From positions 1 to 6,426 of the forward strand of contig CALJUK010000820.1 in assembly GCA_937975745.1 (NCBI GenBank): 6,426 nucleotides of DNA. The letters are read 5' to 3'. The notes beneath the pieces were generated by a model. It saw nothing but the letters and a program-made list of their open reading frames with translations, made no database searches and was not told where the DNA came from. The DNA comes from an uncultured Planctomycetaceae bacterium (GTDB lineage: Bacteria; Planctomycetota; Planctomycetia; Planctomycetales; Planctomycetaceae). Of the stretch, positions 1 through 6,200 are shown in pieces. The first letter of the stretch is position 1. Each line of letters starts with the position of its first letter. Position numbers and translations under genes: made by a program.

Positions 1-170
1 GGGCGCAACTCAGGAGTGGGCTGGAGCAGTTCGCGGCGAAAAATCGCGCGCCCCGGGGGGGCGGTGACGCCCAGCCGAACACGGCCGGACTTCACTTCGA
101 TGACCTCAATCGAGGCGTCAATCGCGGGAAACTCAATCGCTTCATTCAATCGGCGCGTCAGAACCAACAT
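1..170 (-). CDS. csrA: CsrA/RsmA-family carbon storage regulator (3' end cut by window edge)
   Basis: Small dimeric RNA-binding protein that recognises GGA motifs in mRNA leaders and controls translation and stability. Reading from the ATG at 170 gives 56 complete codons before the window ends. The protein opens MLVLTRRLNE, the CsrA signature, and continues with VRLGVTAPPG and FRREL. R45 aligns with the RNA-contacting Arg44 of E. coli CsrA. Compared with E. coli there is one extra residue in the segment FPAIDASIEV. The family is usually 60-75 residues, so only a short C-terminal tail is missing. The start is fixed by the family N-terminus and by the Shine-Dalgarno sequence AAAGGAG at 178-184, seven bases upstream. 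The gene lies 447 bases downstream of the response regulator on the same strand and probably has its own promoter in that gap. The identity is secure; the target mRNAs are unknown. Confidence 0.93.
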   Translation of the reverse strand, partial: MLVLTRRLNEAIEFPAIDASIEVIEVKSGRVRLGVTAPPGRAIFRRELLQPTPELR

Positions 171-206
171 GGCCGGACTCCTTTCCTGTTCCCCCGTCAG
201 GGGGAG
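171..206 (-). promoter_or_regulatory. csrA translation-initiation region: strong SD, hairpin and GGA motifs
   Basis: Read on the minus strand, the bases before the csrA ATG contain a perfect hairpin: arms TCCCCC and GGGGGA (190-195 and 200-205) with a four-base loop. This is followed at once by ACAGGAAAGGAGT. The Shine-Dalgarno sequence AAAGGAG is at 178-184. GGA triplets occur in the hairpin's 3' arm, in ACAGGA and within the SD itself. Such GGA motifs are what CsrA binds, and in other bacteria CsrA represses translation by covering the SD. Autoregulation here is inference; the hairpin, SD and GGA triplets are directly visible. Confidence 0.55.
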
Positions 207-368
207 ATTGCGACACTTTCGGTCGTGTTCAACAAAGGAGGCAGCATTGACCTGCGCTGAATGGCCGATTCACGCCCCATCTGTCTACTTGCAGATGGCC
301 ACGTGATACCTCCAGCACGAACCGCGCAAACGGCGGGCATGTGACTGTAAGGTCCCTCGCGAGACCCG

Positions 369-391
369 TCGGCGAAATCCCTGTCCGCCGA
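369..391 (-). promoter_or_regulatory. Candidate CsrA-binding hairpin in the csrA leader
   Basis: On the csrA sense strand, arms TCGGCG (391-386) and CGCCGA (374-369) form a perfect six-base-pair stem around the 11-base loop GACAGGGATTT. The 12 bases from 386 to 375 match the published E. coli CsrA SELEX consensus RUACARGGAUGU at 10 of 12 positions, including the core ACARGGAU. The GGA sits in the loop, which is how high-affinity CsrA sites are presented. The site lies about 210 bases upstream of the csrA start and downstream of the predicted promoter, so it would be in the leader RNA. The match and stem are visible; binding is inferred. Confidence 0.5.
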
Positions 392-442
392 TCCCCCCGT
401 TCGTGCGGCTTAAGGCAATGTCCCCCCGCTGCGAACAACGCG

Positions 443-471
443 AAACTAACACTGTCTCGAAAATGCGTCAA
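443..471 (-). promoter_or_regulatory. Candidate sigma-70-type promoter for csrA
   Basis: On the minus strand there is TTGACG at 471-466 (five of six bases match the -35 consensus), a 17-base spacer, and TAGTTT at 448-443 as a weak -10 element (three of six). Transcription would start near 436 and give a csrA leader of about 265 bases. The -35 and spacing are good; the -10 is poor. Planctomycete promoters are not well defined, so this remains a candidate. Confidence 0.4.
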
Positions 472-477
472 TACGGG

Positions 478-494
478 TTTGTAACTCTTACAAA
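478..494. promoter_or_regulatory. Perfect dyad TTTGTAA-N3-TTACAAA, operator candidate
   Basis: A 17-base perfect inverted repeat with seven-base arms and a CTC spacer lies immediately upstream of the predicted csrA -35 element. Its centre is about 50 bases before the predicted start site, where an activator or other regulator could bind. It is AT-rich within a GC-rich neighbourhood. I cannot assign it to a regulator family. It is not a terminator, because no T-run follows and the stem is weak. Confidence 0.4.
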
Positions 495-617
495 GGCTGT
501 TTCGTGAATGTTCGCCTTTCTTCGGGGAGGACGTTGCTCCCCCGAGGCGGATGAACCACGGGGAAGCTTCGCTGTGCCGGAGCCGGATCGCGGTGTCCGC
601 GCTACTGCGCGAAGGCA

Positions 618-1058
618 TCATGAACGCCGCGGAGCCAGCCAGCGGTTCCCCAGCGCGATGACCGTTTCGAGAAACGAGTCGAAATCGACCGGCTTACGAA
701 TGTACGAGTCCGCCGGGAGTTGGTAGGCGGTCAGGAGGTCTCGGTCGACATCGGACGAAGTGAATATCACGATCGGGATTGTGTGGAGCTGGCGATGCTT
801 GCGCAGATAGCCCAGAAGCTCTGCCCCGTTGTAACCCGGCAGATCGAGATCGAGCATGATGAGGTCTGGCAGGCGTTGCCCTTCGGCTCTTCTGCGGCGG
901 AGATAATACAATGCCTGGCGGCCATCCCGCGCGACAATCAACTTGTGTGGAATTCGACCCTCAATCAGCCCCTGCCGAGTTAATTCGACATCCGAAGGGT
1001 TGTCTTCGATGAGCAGCAGGATCGCGGGCCGCGGGAGGGTTGAGTTCGGTTCCGTCAT
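618..1058 (-). CDS. Single-domain response regulator, Rcp1-like receiver
   Basis: A cytoplasmic phosphoacceptor protein of 146 residues consisting only of a receiver domain. Numbered from the ATG at 1058, the acidic pair is E18-D19 in LLIEDNPSDVEL, the phosphoacceptor is D70 in MLDLDLPG, the switch threonine is T100 in VIFTSS, and the conserved lysine is K122 in IRKPVD. All catalytic residues are present. The start of the domain (IEDNPSDVELTRQGL) and the Arg-rich segment before LPDLIMLD resemble Rcp1-type regulators that pair with phytochrome or PAS-domain histidine kinases. There is no output domain, so it should act by protein contact or as a phosphorelay shuttle. No kinase is in the window. 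A GTG at 1067 would add three residues. I prefer the ATG because nothing resembling an SD precedes the GTG, though the SD for the ATG (GAGTGG) is also weak. The gene is divergent from the Rieske-PSP1 gene. Confidence 0.9.
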   Translation of the reverse strand: MTEPNSTLPRPAILLLIEDNPSDVELTRQGLIEGRIPHKLIVARDGRQALYYLRRRRAEGQRLPDLIMLDLDLPGYNGAELLGYLRKHRQLHTIPIVIFTSSDVDRDLLTAYQLPADSYIRKPVDFDSFLETVIALGNRWLAPRRS

Positions 1059-1150
1059 AAATTCCACTCGGATGAGATTCGCCTCGGGGCGGTAGGGGGG
1101 GACGTAATGCGGGAGTGGACGGCTCCGGCGGAATCAGCAATCCAAGTGGT

Positions 1151-1168
1151 TCAGGCTGGTACGCCTGA
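1151..1168. promoter_or_regulatory. Dyad TCAGGC-N6-GCCTGA near the response-regulator promoter
   Basis: Perfect six-base arms separated by six bases (TGGTAC). It would cover roughly +4 to +21 of the predicted response-regulator transcript, so it could be an operator or a leader hairpin. Nothing in the sequence decides between these. Confidence 0.3.
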
Positions 1169-1178
1169 CATCACTTCG

Positions 1179-1207
1179 ATTATTCTGGACGAAGGGCGTC
1201 ACCGCAA
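1179..1207 (-). promoter_or_regulatory. Candidate promoter for the response regulator
   Basis: On the minus strand, TTGCGG (1207-1202) is followed after 17 bases by AATAAT (1184-1179). The -10 matches consensus at five of six positions and the -35 at three. The predicted start near 1172 leaves a leader of about 115 bases before the ATG at 1058. It is supported only by motif and spacing. Confidence 0.3.
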
Positions 1208-1389
1208 CTGATGTTGTTGTCTCGCGCAGTTTTACGTGCTGATTTGGCCAGGCATGTTCGGTGGTGATCCTCAAGTGATTTCTTCGCCGGGCTTGGTTCG
1301 GCGTGTCATCGGATTCGCCGATTGTTGGCCTTGGCCTTTGGATTACCGCCGGTCTCGTAACAGGCCGTCTTGCATAGAGATCGACGTGC

Positions 1390-2388
1390 ATGACTGATTT
1401 CCAGCCTCTCGCGCAGTTCGAGCGAATTGACTCTGTCGGAGCGAATCCGCAAACGACTGCAGAGGTGTACCTGGTAGAAGGGACCCAGGTGGCGGTTTTC
1501 CTGCGGGATGACCGCTGGTATGCCGTCGCAGCAGGATGTCCGCACCAGGGGGCTTCCCTGGCGAATGCCTCTGTCGAGGCGGGCTGCGTGGTGTGTCCAA
1601 GACACGGATGGCGATTCGATCTCGAATCGGGAGACTGCACCACCCAGCCGAGCAGTCGCCTGCCAGTGTTTGAGCTTCAGGAAGATTCTGGCCAGCTGCA
1701 AATCTGCCTGGACAGCGTTCGCCGGGCAGCTGTCACAACATCTTCTGCTGATCCGACCAACGTCAGTCACCTCCAGGCCGACGGAATTCACCGGTGGCTG
1801 GTTCGCTATGGAGCGATGGGCTGGATCGGGCGGTTCGGGAGTGTCCACGAACACAACTGTCGCCATGGTGATCTGGTCGTCATTGCGACTCCGCGCGGTC
1901 AGGAAACAGGCGAGCTGCTCAGCGGTCCCGAGACACATCGGACGCCAGAGAACGAGACTCTCCACGGCGAGCTGCTGGAAGTGTTGCCAACGAACCGCTG
2001 GGAAAACCGGGGAACAATTGCCGGGGTCTGCACCGCGCAACGAGCCGGAATTGCCGAGCATCTCCTCGAACGCCTTGTCAGCGAGGCTGGACGACAGGAA
2101 CTCGATGTTGAGTTTGTCGACTGCGAATTGTTGTACGATGGCCTGACCGTTGTGGCCTATTATCTGGGGCCCGAATCTCCCGAACTGGAGCGGATTCGGC
2201 AAATCCTCGCAGACACAGCCGAAATCGCCCTCCAGTTGACTCCCGCTGTCGACAGACCACCGACTGCCGGTTCGGGTGGGTGTGGAAGTGGTGGGTGTGG
2301 AAGTGGTGGGTGTGGAAGTGGTGGTGGCGGTTGCGGTAGCGAAACTGGCGGCGGCGGGTGTGCGAGTGGCGGTTGTGGAAGTTCGTGA
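1390..2388 (+). CDS. Rieske [2Fe-2S] - PSP1 (RicT/YaaT-like) fusion with Gly/Ser/Cys-rich tail
   Basis: A 332-residue protein with three parts. Residues 5-110 are a ferredoxin-type Rieske domain (NirD-like). Its cluster ligands are C50 and H52 in CPHQGASL and C69 and H72 in CPRHGWRFDLESG, with 16 residues between H52 and C69. It lacks the disulfide cysteine of bc1-type Rieske proteins, which suggests a low-potential cluster. Residues about 133-285 resemble PSP1: WLVRYGAMGWIGRF, GDLVVIATPRGQETGELL, then ELDVEFVDCELLYDG and ERIRQILADTAEIALQL. These match Bacillus YaaT/RicT in order and pattern. RicT's later GPCGR..CC cysteine region is absent. Instead residues 295-332 are Gly/Ser with cysteines at 298, 303, 308, 315, 324 and 329. 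There is no signal peptide or membrane segment. RicT belongs to an iron-sulfur complex acting with RNase Y; a redox-sensing role in RNA processing is inference. The Rieske call is near certain and the PSP1 call good. Confidence 0.88.
   Translation: MTDFQPLAQFERIDSVGANPQTTAEVYLVEGTQVAVFLRDDRWYAVAAGCPHQGASLANASVEAGCVVCPRHGWRFDLESGDCTTQPSSRLPVFELQEDSGQLQICLDSVRRAAVTTSSADPTNVSHLQADGIHRWLVRYGAMGWIGRFGSVHEHNCRHGDLVVIATPRGQETGELLSGPETHRTPENETLHGELLEVLPTNRWENRGTIAGVCTAQRAGIAEHLLERLVSEAGRQELDVEFVDCELLYDGLTVVAYYLGPESPELERIRQILADTAEIALQLTPAVDRPPTAGSGGCGSGGCGSGGCGSGGGGCGSETGGGGCASGGCGSS
2275..2319 (+). repeat. Three perfect 15-bp tandem repeats encoding GGCGS
   Basis: The unit GGTGGGTGTGGAAGT occurs three times in a row without a mismatch (2275-2289, 2290-2304, 2305-2319), in frame, each encoding Gly-Gly-Cys-Gly-Ser. 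Degenerate copies follow up to 2385 (GGGGCGS, GGGGCAS, GGCGS). Perfect identity at the third codon position suggests recent slippage expansion, so copy number, and with it the number of cysteines, may vary between strains. Confidence 0.9.
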
Positions 2389-2425
2389 GGCTCGGCTGCG
2401 AATGGTGGCCAGTCTCAGCGGAGCC
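2389..2425. terminator. Hairpin between convergent genes, possible bidirectional terminator
   Basis: Directly after the Rieske-PSP1 stop, GGCTCGGCTG (2389-2398) pairs with CAGCGGAGCC (2416-2425) with one G-G mismatch and a 17-base loop. The hairpin spans the whole 26-base gap and includes the birA stop codon. Neither strand has a T-run after it, so it is not a classical intrinsic terminator. The position suits transcript ends of two converging genes. Confidence 0.3.
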
Positions 2426-3269
2426 CCCCCTCCGGGCTGAAGCGGACTGCCTGACCCGCGATGAACCGTTCCAGCCCTGCTGCGGTTTCCAGCAGCAACT
2501 TGCCGTCGCGGTCAATCCCCCGGCAGATTCCCTCCCGGTTGCCCCGTTCGGTCTCCATCCGGACGTGCGATCCGGTCAGCAGGCACCACCGTCCAAAGCG
2601 TTCTGCCAGTCGGTCTTCGGATTGTCGTGTTTCCTCGAGTTCCCGTTCGACGGCCTGCAGCAGATCGGCCAGCAATCCTGCTCGAGAGACTTCACCCCCC
2701 CACTCGTCACAAAGCGAAGTGGCCGTTGCACGCAGTTCGGGGGGCGCTTCCCGAAACGAGTTGTTCGCGTTGAAGCCGATCCCAATGACGATCTGCTGGA
2801 GCGGCTGCGGGGCCACTTCGATCAGAATTCCGCAGACTTTTCGCCCCTTCAGCCAGACGTCGTTGGGCCATTTCAAGCCGACCGACTGCGGGCCGAGGGG
2901 TGGCCGCCCGACAGACTGGGGTGCGGCGAGTCCGGCGAGCGTCTCGCAGACAGCGATTCCGCACAGCAACGACAGGCGGGACTGTTGCTCCAGTGGCAGG
3001 GGGACCTGCGACCGGCAGAGAATCAGCGAGAAGGTGAGCGCGCCTGACTTGGACCACCAGCGGTTGGCTCCCCGACCACGGCCGCTGGTCTGCGACTCGG
3101 CCAGCACAAGATACGGCGTCCTGACCGGAGCGTCGTCCGAGCAGGACCGGCAGAGTTCCAATGCGCGATCGTTCGTGGAGGCGATTTCTGAGTGAAGCTC
3201 GCAGTCAGCCAGGAACGTTTTCCTTTTGAGCGACTGCAGATCCTCGGCGGAGAATGGCGTTTCGCTCAT
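2415..3269 (-). CDS. birA: Biotin--[carboxylase] ligase, monofunctional (no HTH domain)
   Basis: Cytoplasmic enzyme of 284 residues. It activates biotin with ATP to biotinyl-5'-AMP and transfers it to the lysine of a biotin-carrier domain. Visible motifs are STND (31-34), the adenylate/biotin-binding loop QTSGRGRG (60-67) followed by NRWWS, LKWPND (132-137), KVCGILIE (144-151, with K144 at the catalytic lysine position) and GIGFN (163-167). A C-terminal SH3-like BirA domain follows from about residue 230. Only about 25 residues precede the catalytic core, so the winged-helix repressor domain of E. coli BirA is absent and this is an enzyme only. It begins 12 bases after the stop of pyruvate carboxylase, a biotin enzyme and a likely substrate. 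AAAGG at 3279-3283 serves as SD and overlaps that stop, suggesting translational coupling. Confidence 0.93.
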   Translation of the reverse strand: MSETPFSAEDLQSLKRKTFLADCELHSEIASTNDRALELCRSCSDDAPVRTPYLVLAESQTSGRGRGANRWWSKSGALTFSLILCRSQVPLPLEQQSRLSLLCGIAVCETLAGLAAPQSVGRPPLGPQSVGLKWPNDVWLKGRKVCGILIEVAPQPLQQIVIGIGFNANNSFREAPPELRATATSLCDEWGGEVSRAGLLADLLQAVERELEETRQSEDRLAERFGRWCLLTGSHVRMETERGNREGICRGIDRDGKLLLETAAGLERFIAGQAVRFSPEGGLR

Positions 3270-3278
3270 CGCCGGCGA

Positions 3279-3283
3279 CCTTT
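3279..3283 (-). promoter_or_regulatory. birA ribosome-binding site overlapping the pyc stop
   Basis: AAAGG on the minus strand, nine bases before the birA ATG (3269), shares bases with the pyruvate carboxylase TAA at 3284-3282. This supports the chosen birA start and points to coupled translation of a bicistronic message. Confidence 0.5.
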
Positions 3284-6200
3284 ACTCATCTTGGAAGATA
3301 ACCAGCAGGTCGCCGACATCGACTTGGCTGCCCGGTTTGACGATCACGTCAGCAATGCGCCGTTCGCGTTCTGCCTGGATGGTGGTCTCCATCTTCATCG
3401 CTTCGAGCGTCAACAGCTTCTGCCCCTTCTTGACGAGATCTTCTGGTTTGACCGCGACGGTGACGACCATGCCAGGCATGCTGGCGCCCACGTGAGCCGC
3501 GTTGCTCGGATCGGCCTTCACGTTCTGCTTGGCATCCGGTTCCAGAGAGAGATCGGTCACGGTGACATCGCGCGGTTGGCCGTTGAGCTCGAAGAACACG
3601 GTTCGCCGACCGTCCGGATGGGGATTACCGACGGCCACGTACTTGACGATCAGCGTTTTGCCGGGCTCGATGTCGACGGCGACTTCTTCGCCCGGTTTCT
3701 GGCCGTAGAAGAAGACAGGAGTCGGCAGGGTGCTGGTATCGGAGTACTTGGCCTGATGCTCGATAAAATCTCGATAGACTTTCGGATACAGCAGGTAGGT
3801 CACGATGTCGCGGTTGGTGGGCGTCCGATGCAGAAATTTGCGGACTTCCTGCGAGGCCGCTTCGAAATCGGCTGGCGGAAGTGTTGCACCTGGGCGACCG
3901 CGAAACGCCTTTCTGTCTCGAACAATCCGCTGCTTGACCTTTTTCGGGAAGCCACCGGGCGGTTGTCCCATTCGTCCGCTAATCAGGTCGATCACCGATT
4001 CCGGGAAGGCGAGGTCTCGGCTTTCGTCCAGGATGTCGTCCGGCGTCAGATTATTGGCCACCATGAACAAGGCCATATCGCCGACGGCCTTGGATGTCGG
4101 CGTGACCTTGACGATGTCGCCGAACAATTCGTTGACCTGTGCATACAACTGGCAGACAGCCGGCCATTGATCGGCCAGCCCAAGCGCCTGGGCCTGGGCA
4201 TACAGATTGGTGTATTGCCCTCCCGGCATGGCGTGCATGTAGAGGTCAGCACCGGCCGGAACCATCTCCGCCTCGAATGGCGTGTAGAACTGCCGCACGG
4301 CGCGCCAATAGTTGCTGATCTGGTCGATGTGGTCCGTGTTGAGCTTCGTATCGCGCTTCGTGAACTTGAAGGTTTCCACCAGGTTGTTCAAGTTGGGCTG
4401 TGATGTGCCGCCCGACATGGGAGCCATCGCGGCATCGGCGATGTCGAGGTGGACTTCGGCTCCCTTGGTGATGGAGGCCGCCTGAATCCCAGCCGTATCG
4501 TGCGTGTGGAAATGGATCGGGATGCCAATTTCCTGCCGGAGCGTCTTGATCAGTAACTCGGCCGCATACGGTTTGCAGACGCCCGCCATATCTTTGATTG
4601 CCAGGATATGGGCGCCCATCTTTTCAAGCTCTTTGGCCAGCTCGACATAGTACTTGAGGTCGTACTTCGACTTCTTGGGATCGAGAATGTCTCCCGTGTA
4701 GCAGATGGCCGCCTCGCAGATGGAGTCGGTCTTCAGAACCGCTTCCATGGCAATCCGCATGTTGGGCACCCAGTTCAGTGCATCAAACACACGGAAAATG
4801 TCCATGCCGGCATCGGCTGCCTCGGTGACGAACGCGCGAACCACGTTGTCCGGGTAGTTGGTATAGCCGACGGCGTTGGAGGCCCGCAGTAACATCTGAA
4901 ACAGGATGTTGGGAATCCGTTCGCGGAGTTCGGTCAAACGCTGCCAGGGGCATTCCTTCAGAAACCGCATGCTGGTATCGAAGGTGGCCCCGCCCCACAT
5001 TTCCAGCGAGAACATCTCCGGACATAACCGCGCATAAGCGTCGGCAATCTGCAACAGGTCCTTCGTACGGAAGCGGGTTGCCAGCAGCGACTGGTGGGCG
5101 TCACGAAACGTCGTGTCGGTAATCAGCAGTTGCTTCTGCTTGAGAATCCACTGGCTGAACTCGGCCGGTCCCAGCTTCTGCAGCAACTGCCGTGTTCCAT
5201 CGGGAATCGGTCGAGTCATGTCGACTTCGGGAATCGGGGCTGGATCGCGGCGGGCGGGCTCGGTCCGGTTCGCGACCAGCGGATGGCCATTGACCTTCAA
5301 CTCGCCGAGGTATGTCAGCAGCTTTGTGGCGCGGTTCTTCCGAGCCGAAAACTTGAATAGTTCCGGTGTTTGATCGATGAAGCGAGTGGTACATTCGCCC
5401 GCCAGAAATGTCGGATGGCCGACCACCTTCATGAGGAAAGGAATGTTGGTCTTTACGCCACGAACGCGGAACTCTTGCAGGCTTCGCTCCATCTTGTGAA
5501 CTGCGTCCACAAAGCGTCGGCCCCGCGCGGTCACCTTCACCAGCAACGAATCGTAAAACGGATTGACGACGGCGCCGGAAAAGGCGCTGCCGGCATCCAG
5601 TCGAATTCCCATCCCGCTGGCCGAACGGTAATGCGAGACCCGCCCGTAGTCGGGCAGGAAGTTGTTCGCCGGGTCTTCCGTCGTCACCCGGCACTGCAGG
5701 GCGAACCCGTGCGGTTGGATCGACTCCTGTGAGGGAAGCCCGATTTCGGGCGAGTCCAGCCGTTCCCCTTTCGCGACCAGGATTTGCGTCTTCACGACGT
5801 CCACTCCGGTCACTTCCTCTGTGACGGTGTGTTCCACCTGAATGCGGGGGTTGACCTCAATAAAGTAGGGCTTGCCGGTGTCGACATCGACCAGAAACTC
5901 GACCGTTCCCGCATTGCAGTAGTCAACGGCCCGGCCGATCTTCAGTGCGGCATCGAACAACGCCTGTCGTGTGTCGTCCGGCAGGTTGGGAGCCGGCGCA
6001 ATTTCGACAACCTTCTGATGCCGGCGTTGGACCGAACAGTCTCGCTCGTGAAGGTGGACCAGATTTCCGTGTTGGTCCCCCATCAATTGCACTTCGATAT
6101 GCCGGGCACGGGCGACAAATTTTTCGACGAAAATGTCCGGACTTCCAAATGCGGTGAGCGATTCCCGTTGGGCCTGCTCGAACTCGTGCTCGAACTGCTC

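Larger units (their letters stand above)
171..617. other. Intergenic region upstream of csrA: probable promoter and long structured leader
   Basis: This 447-base stretch lies between the response regulator stop and the csrA start. I find no credible protein gene: the longest minus-strand reading frame (229-621) has no recognisable motif and an irregular composition. What it does hold is a candidate sigma-70-type promoter facing csrA (443-471), a perfect dyad just upstream of that promoter (478-494), a hairpin with a CsrA-consensus-like loop (369-391), a short palindrome CTCGCGAG at 356-363, and the SD/hairpin module next to csrA. A near-perfect GC-rich hairpin with a one-base bulge also lies at about 522-545. 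It has no T-run on either side, so I do not call it a terminator. Confidence 0.6.
1059..1389. other. Divergent intergenic region between the response regulator and the Rieske-PSP1 gene
   Basis: About 330 bases with no credible protein gene on either strand; the minus-strand open frames that cross it are featureless extensions of shadows. It contains a candidate promoter for the response regulator (1179-1207) and a dyad next to it (1151-1168). There is also a small hairpin at 1285-1303 (arms CGCCG and CGGCG) and a TTGGCC tandem duplication at about 1325-1336. I find no convincing plus-strand promoter for the Rieske-PSP1 gene, and only a weak AGAG-like SD before its ATG. Confidence 0.5.

Noticed and set aside
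234..306. Perfect SD AAAGGAGG (234-241) on the plus strand followed five bases later by a TTG start and a 19-codon frame ending at 306
   Set aside because: A full eight-base SD is eye-catching, but the start is the weak codon TTG, the peptide has no recognisable feature, and it runs antisense to the csrA leader. It is probably chance.
522..545. GC-rich hairpin around TCGGGGAG...CTCCCCCGA
   Set aside because: The stem has a bulged C and neither side carries a T-run. It cannot be assigned as a terminator or a known riboswitch from sequence alone.
598..611. Small hairpin CGCGC-TACT-GCGCG just after the response-regulator stop
   Set aside because: The stem is only five base pairs and there is no T-run downstream on the minus strand, so it does not qualify as a terminator.
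229..621. Minus-strand open frame of 130 codons overlapping the response-regulator stop by four bases
   Set aside because: The ATGA-type overlap is tempting, but the protein is low in pattern and has no family resemblance. The same DNA holds promoter-like and hairpin elements for csrA. I regard it as non-coding.
1065..1067. GTG as the response-regulator start
   Set aside because: It is in frame and adds only three residues, but nothing resembling an SD precedes it. The ATG at 1058 is preferred, with modest certainty.
1306..2202. Minus-strand open frame of 298 codons opposite the Rieske-PSP1 gene
   Set aside because: The plus strand carries Rieske ligands and PSP1 patterns in the right order. 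The minus frame shows no domain and a composition typical of a shadow.
3192..4403. Long plus-strand open frame (403 codons) opposite pyruvate carboxylase
   Set aside because: The minus strand here encodes unmistakable carboxyltransferase and biotinyl domains with catalytic residues. The plus-strand frame has no recognisable motif and is the usual antisense shadow of a GC-rich gene.
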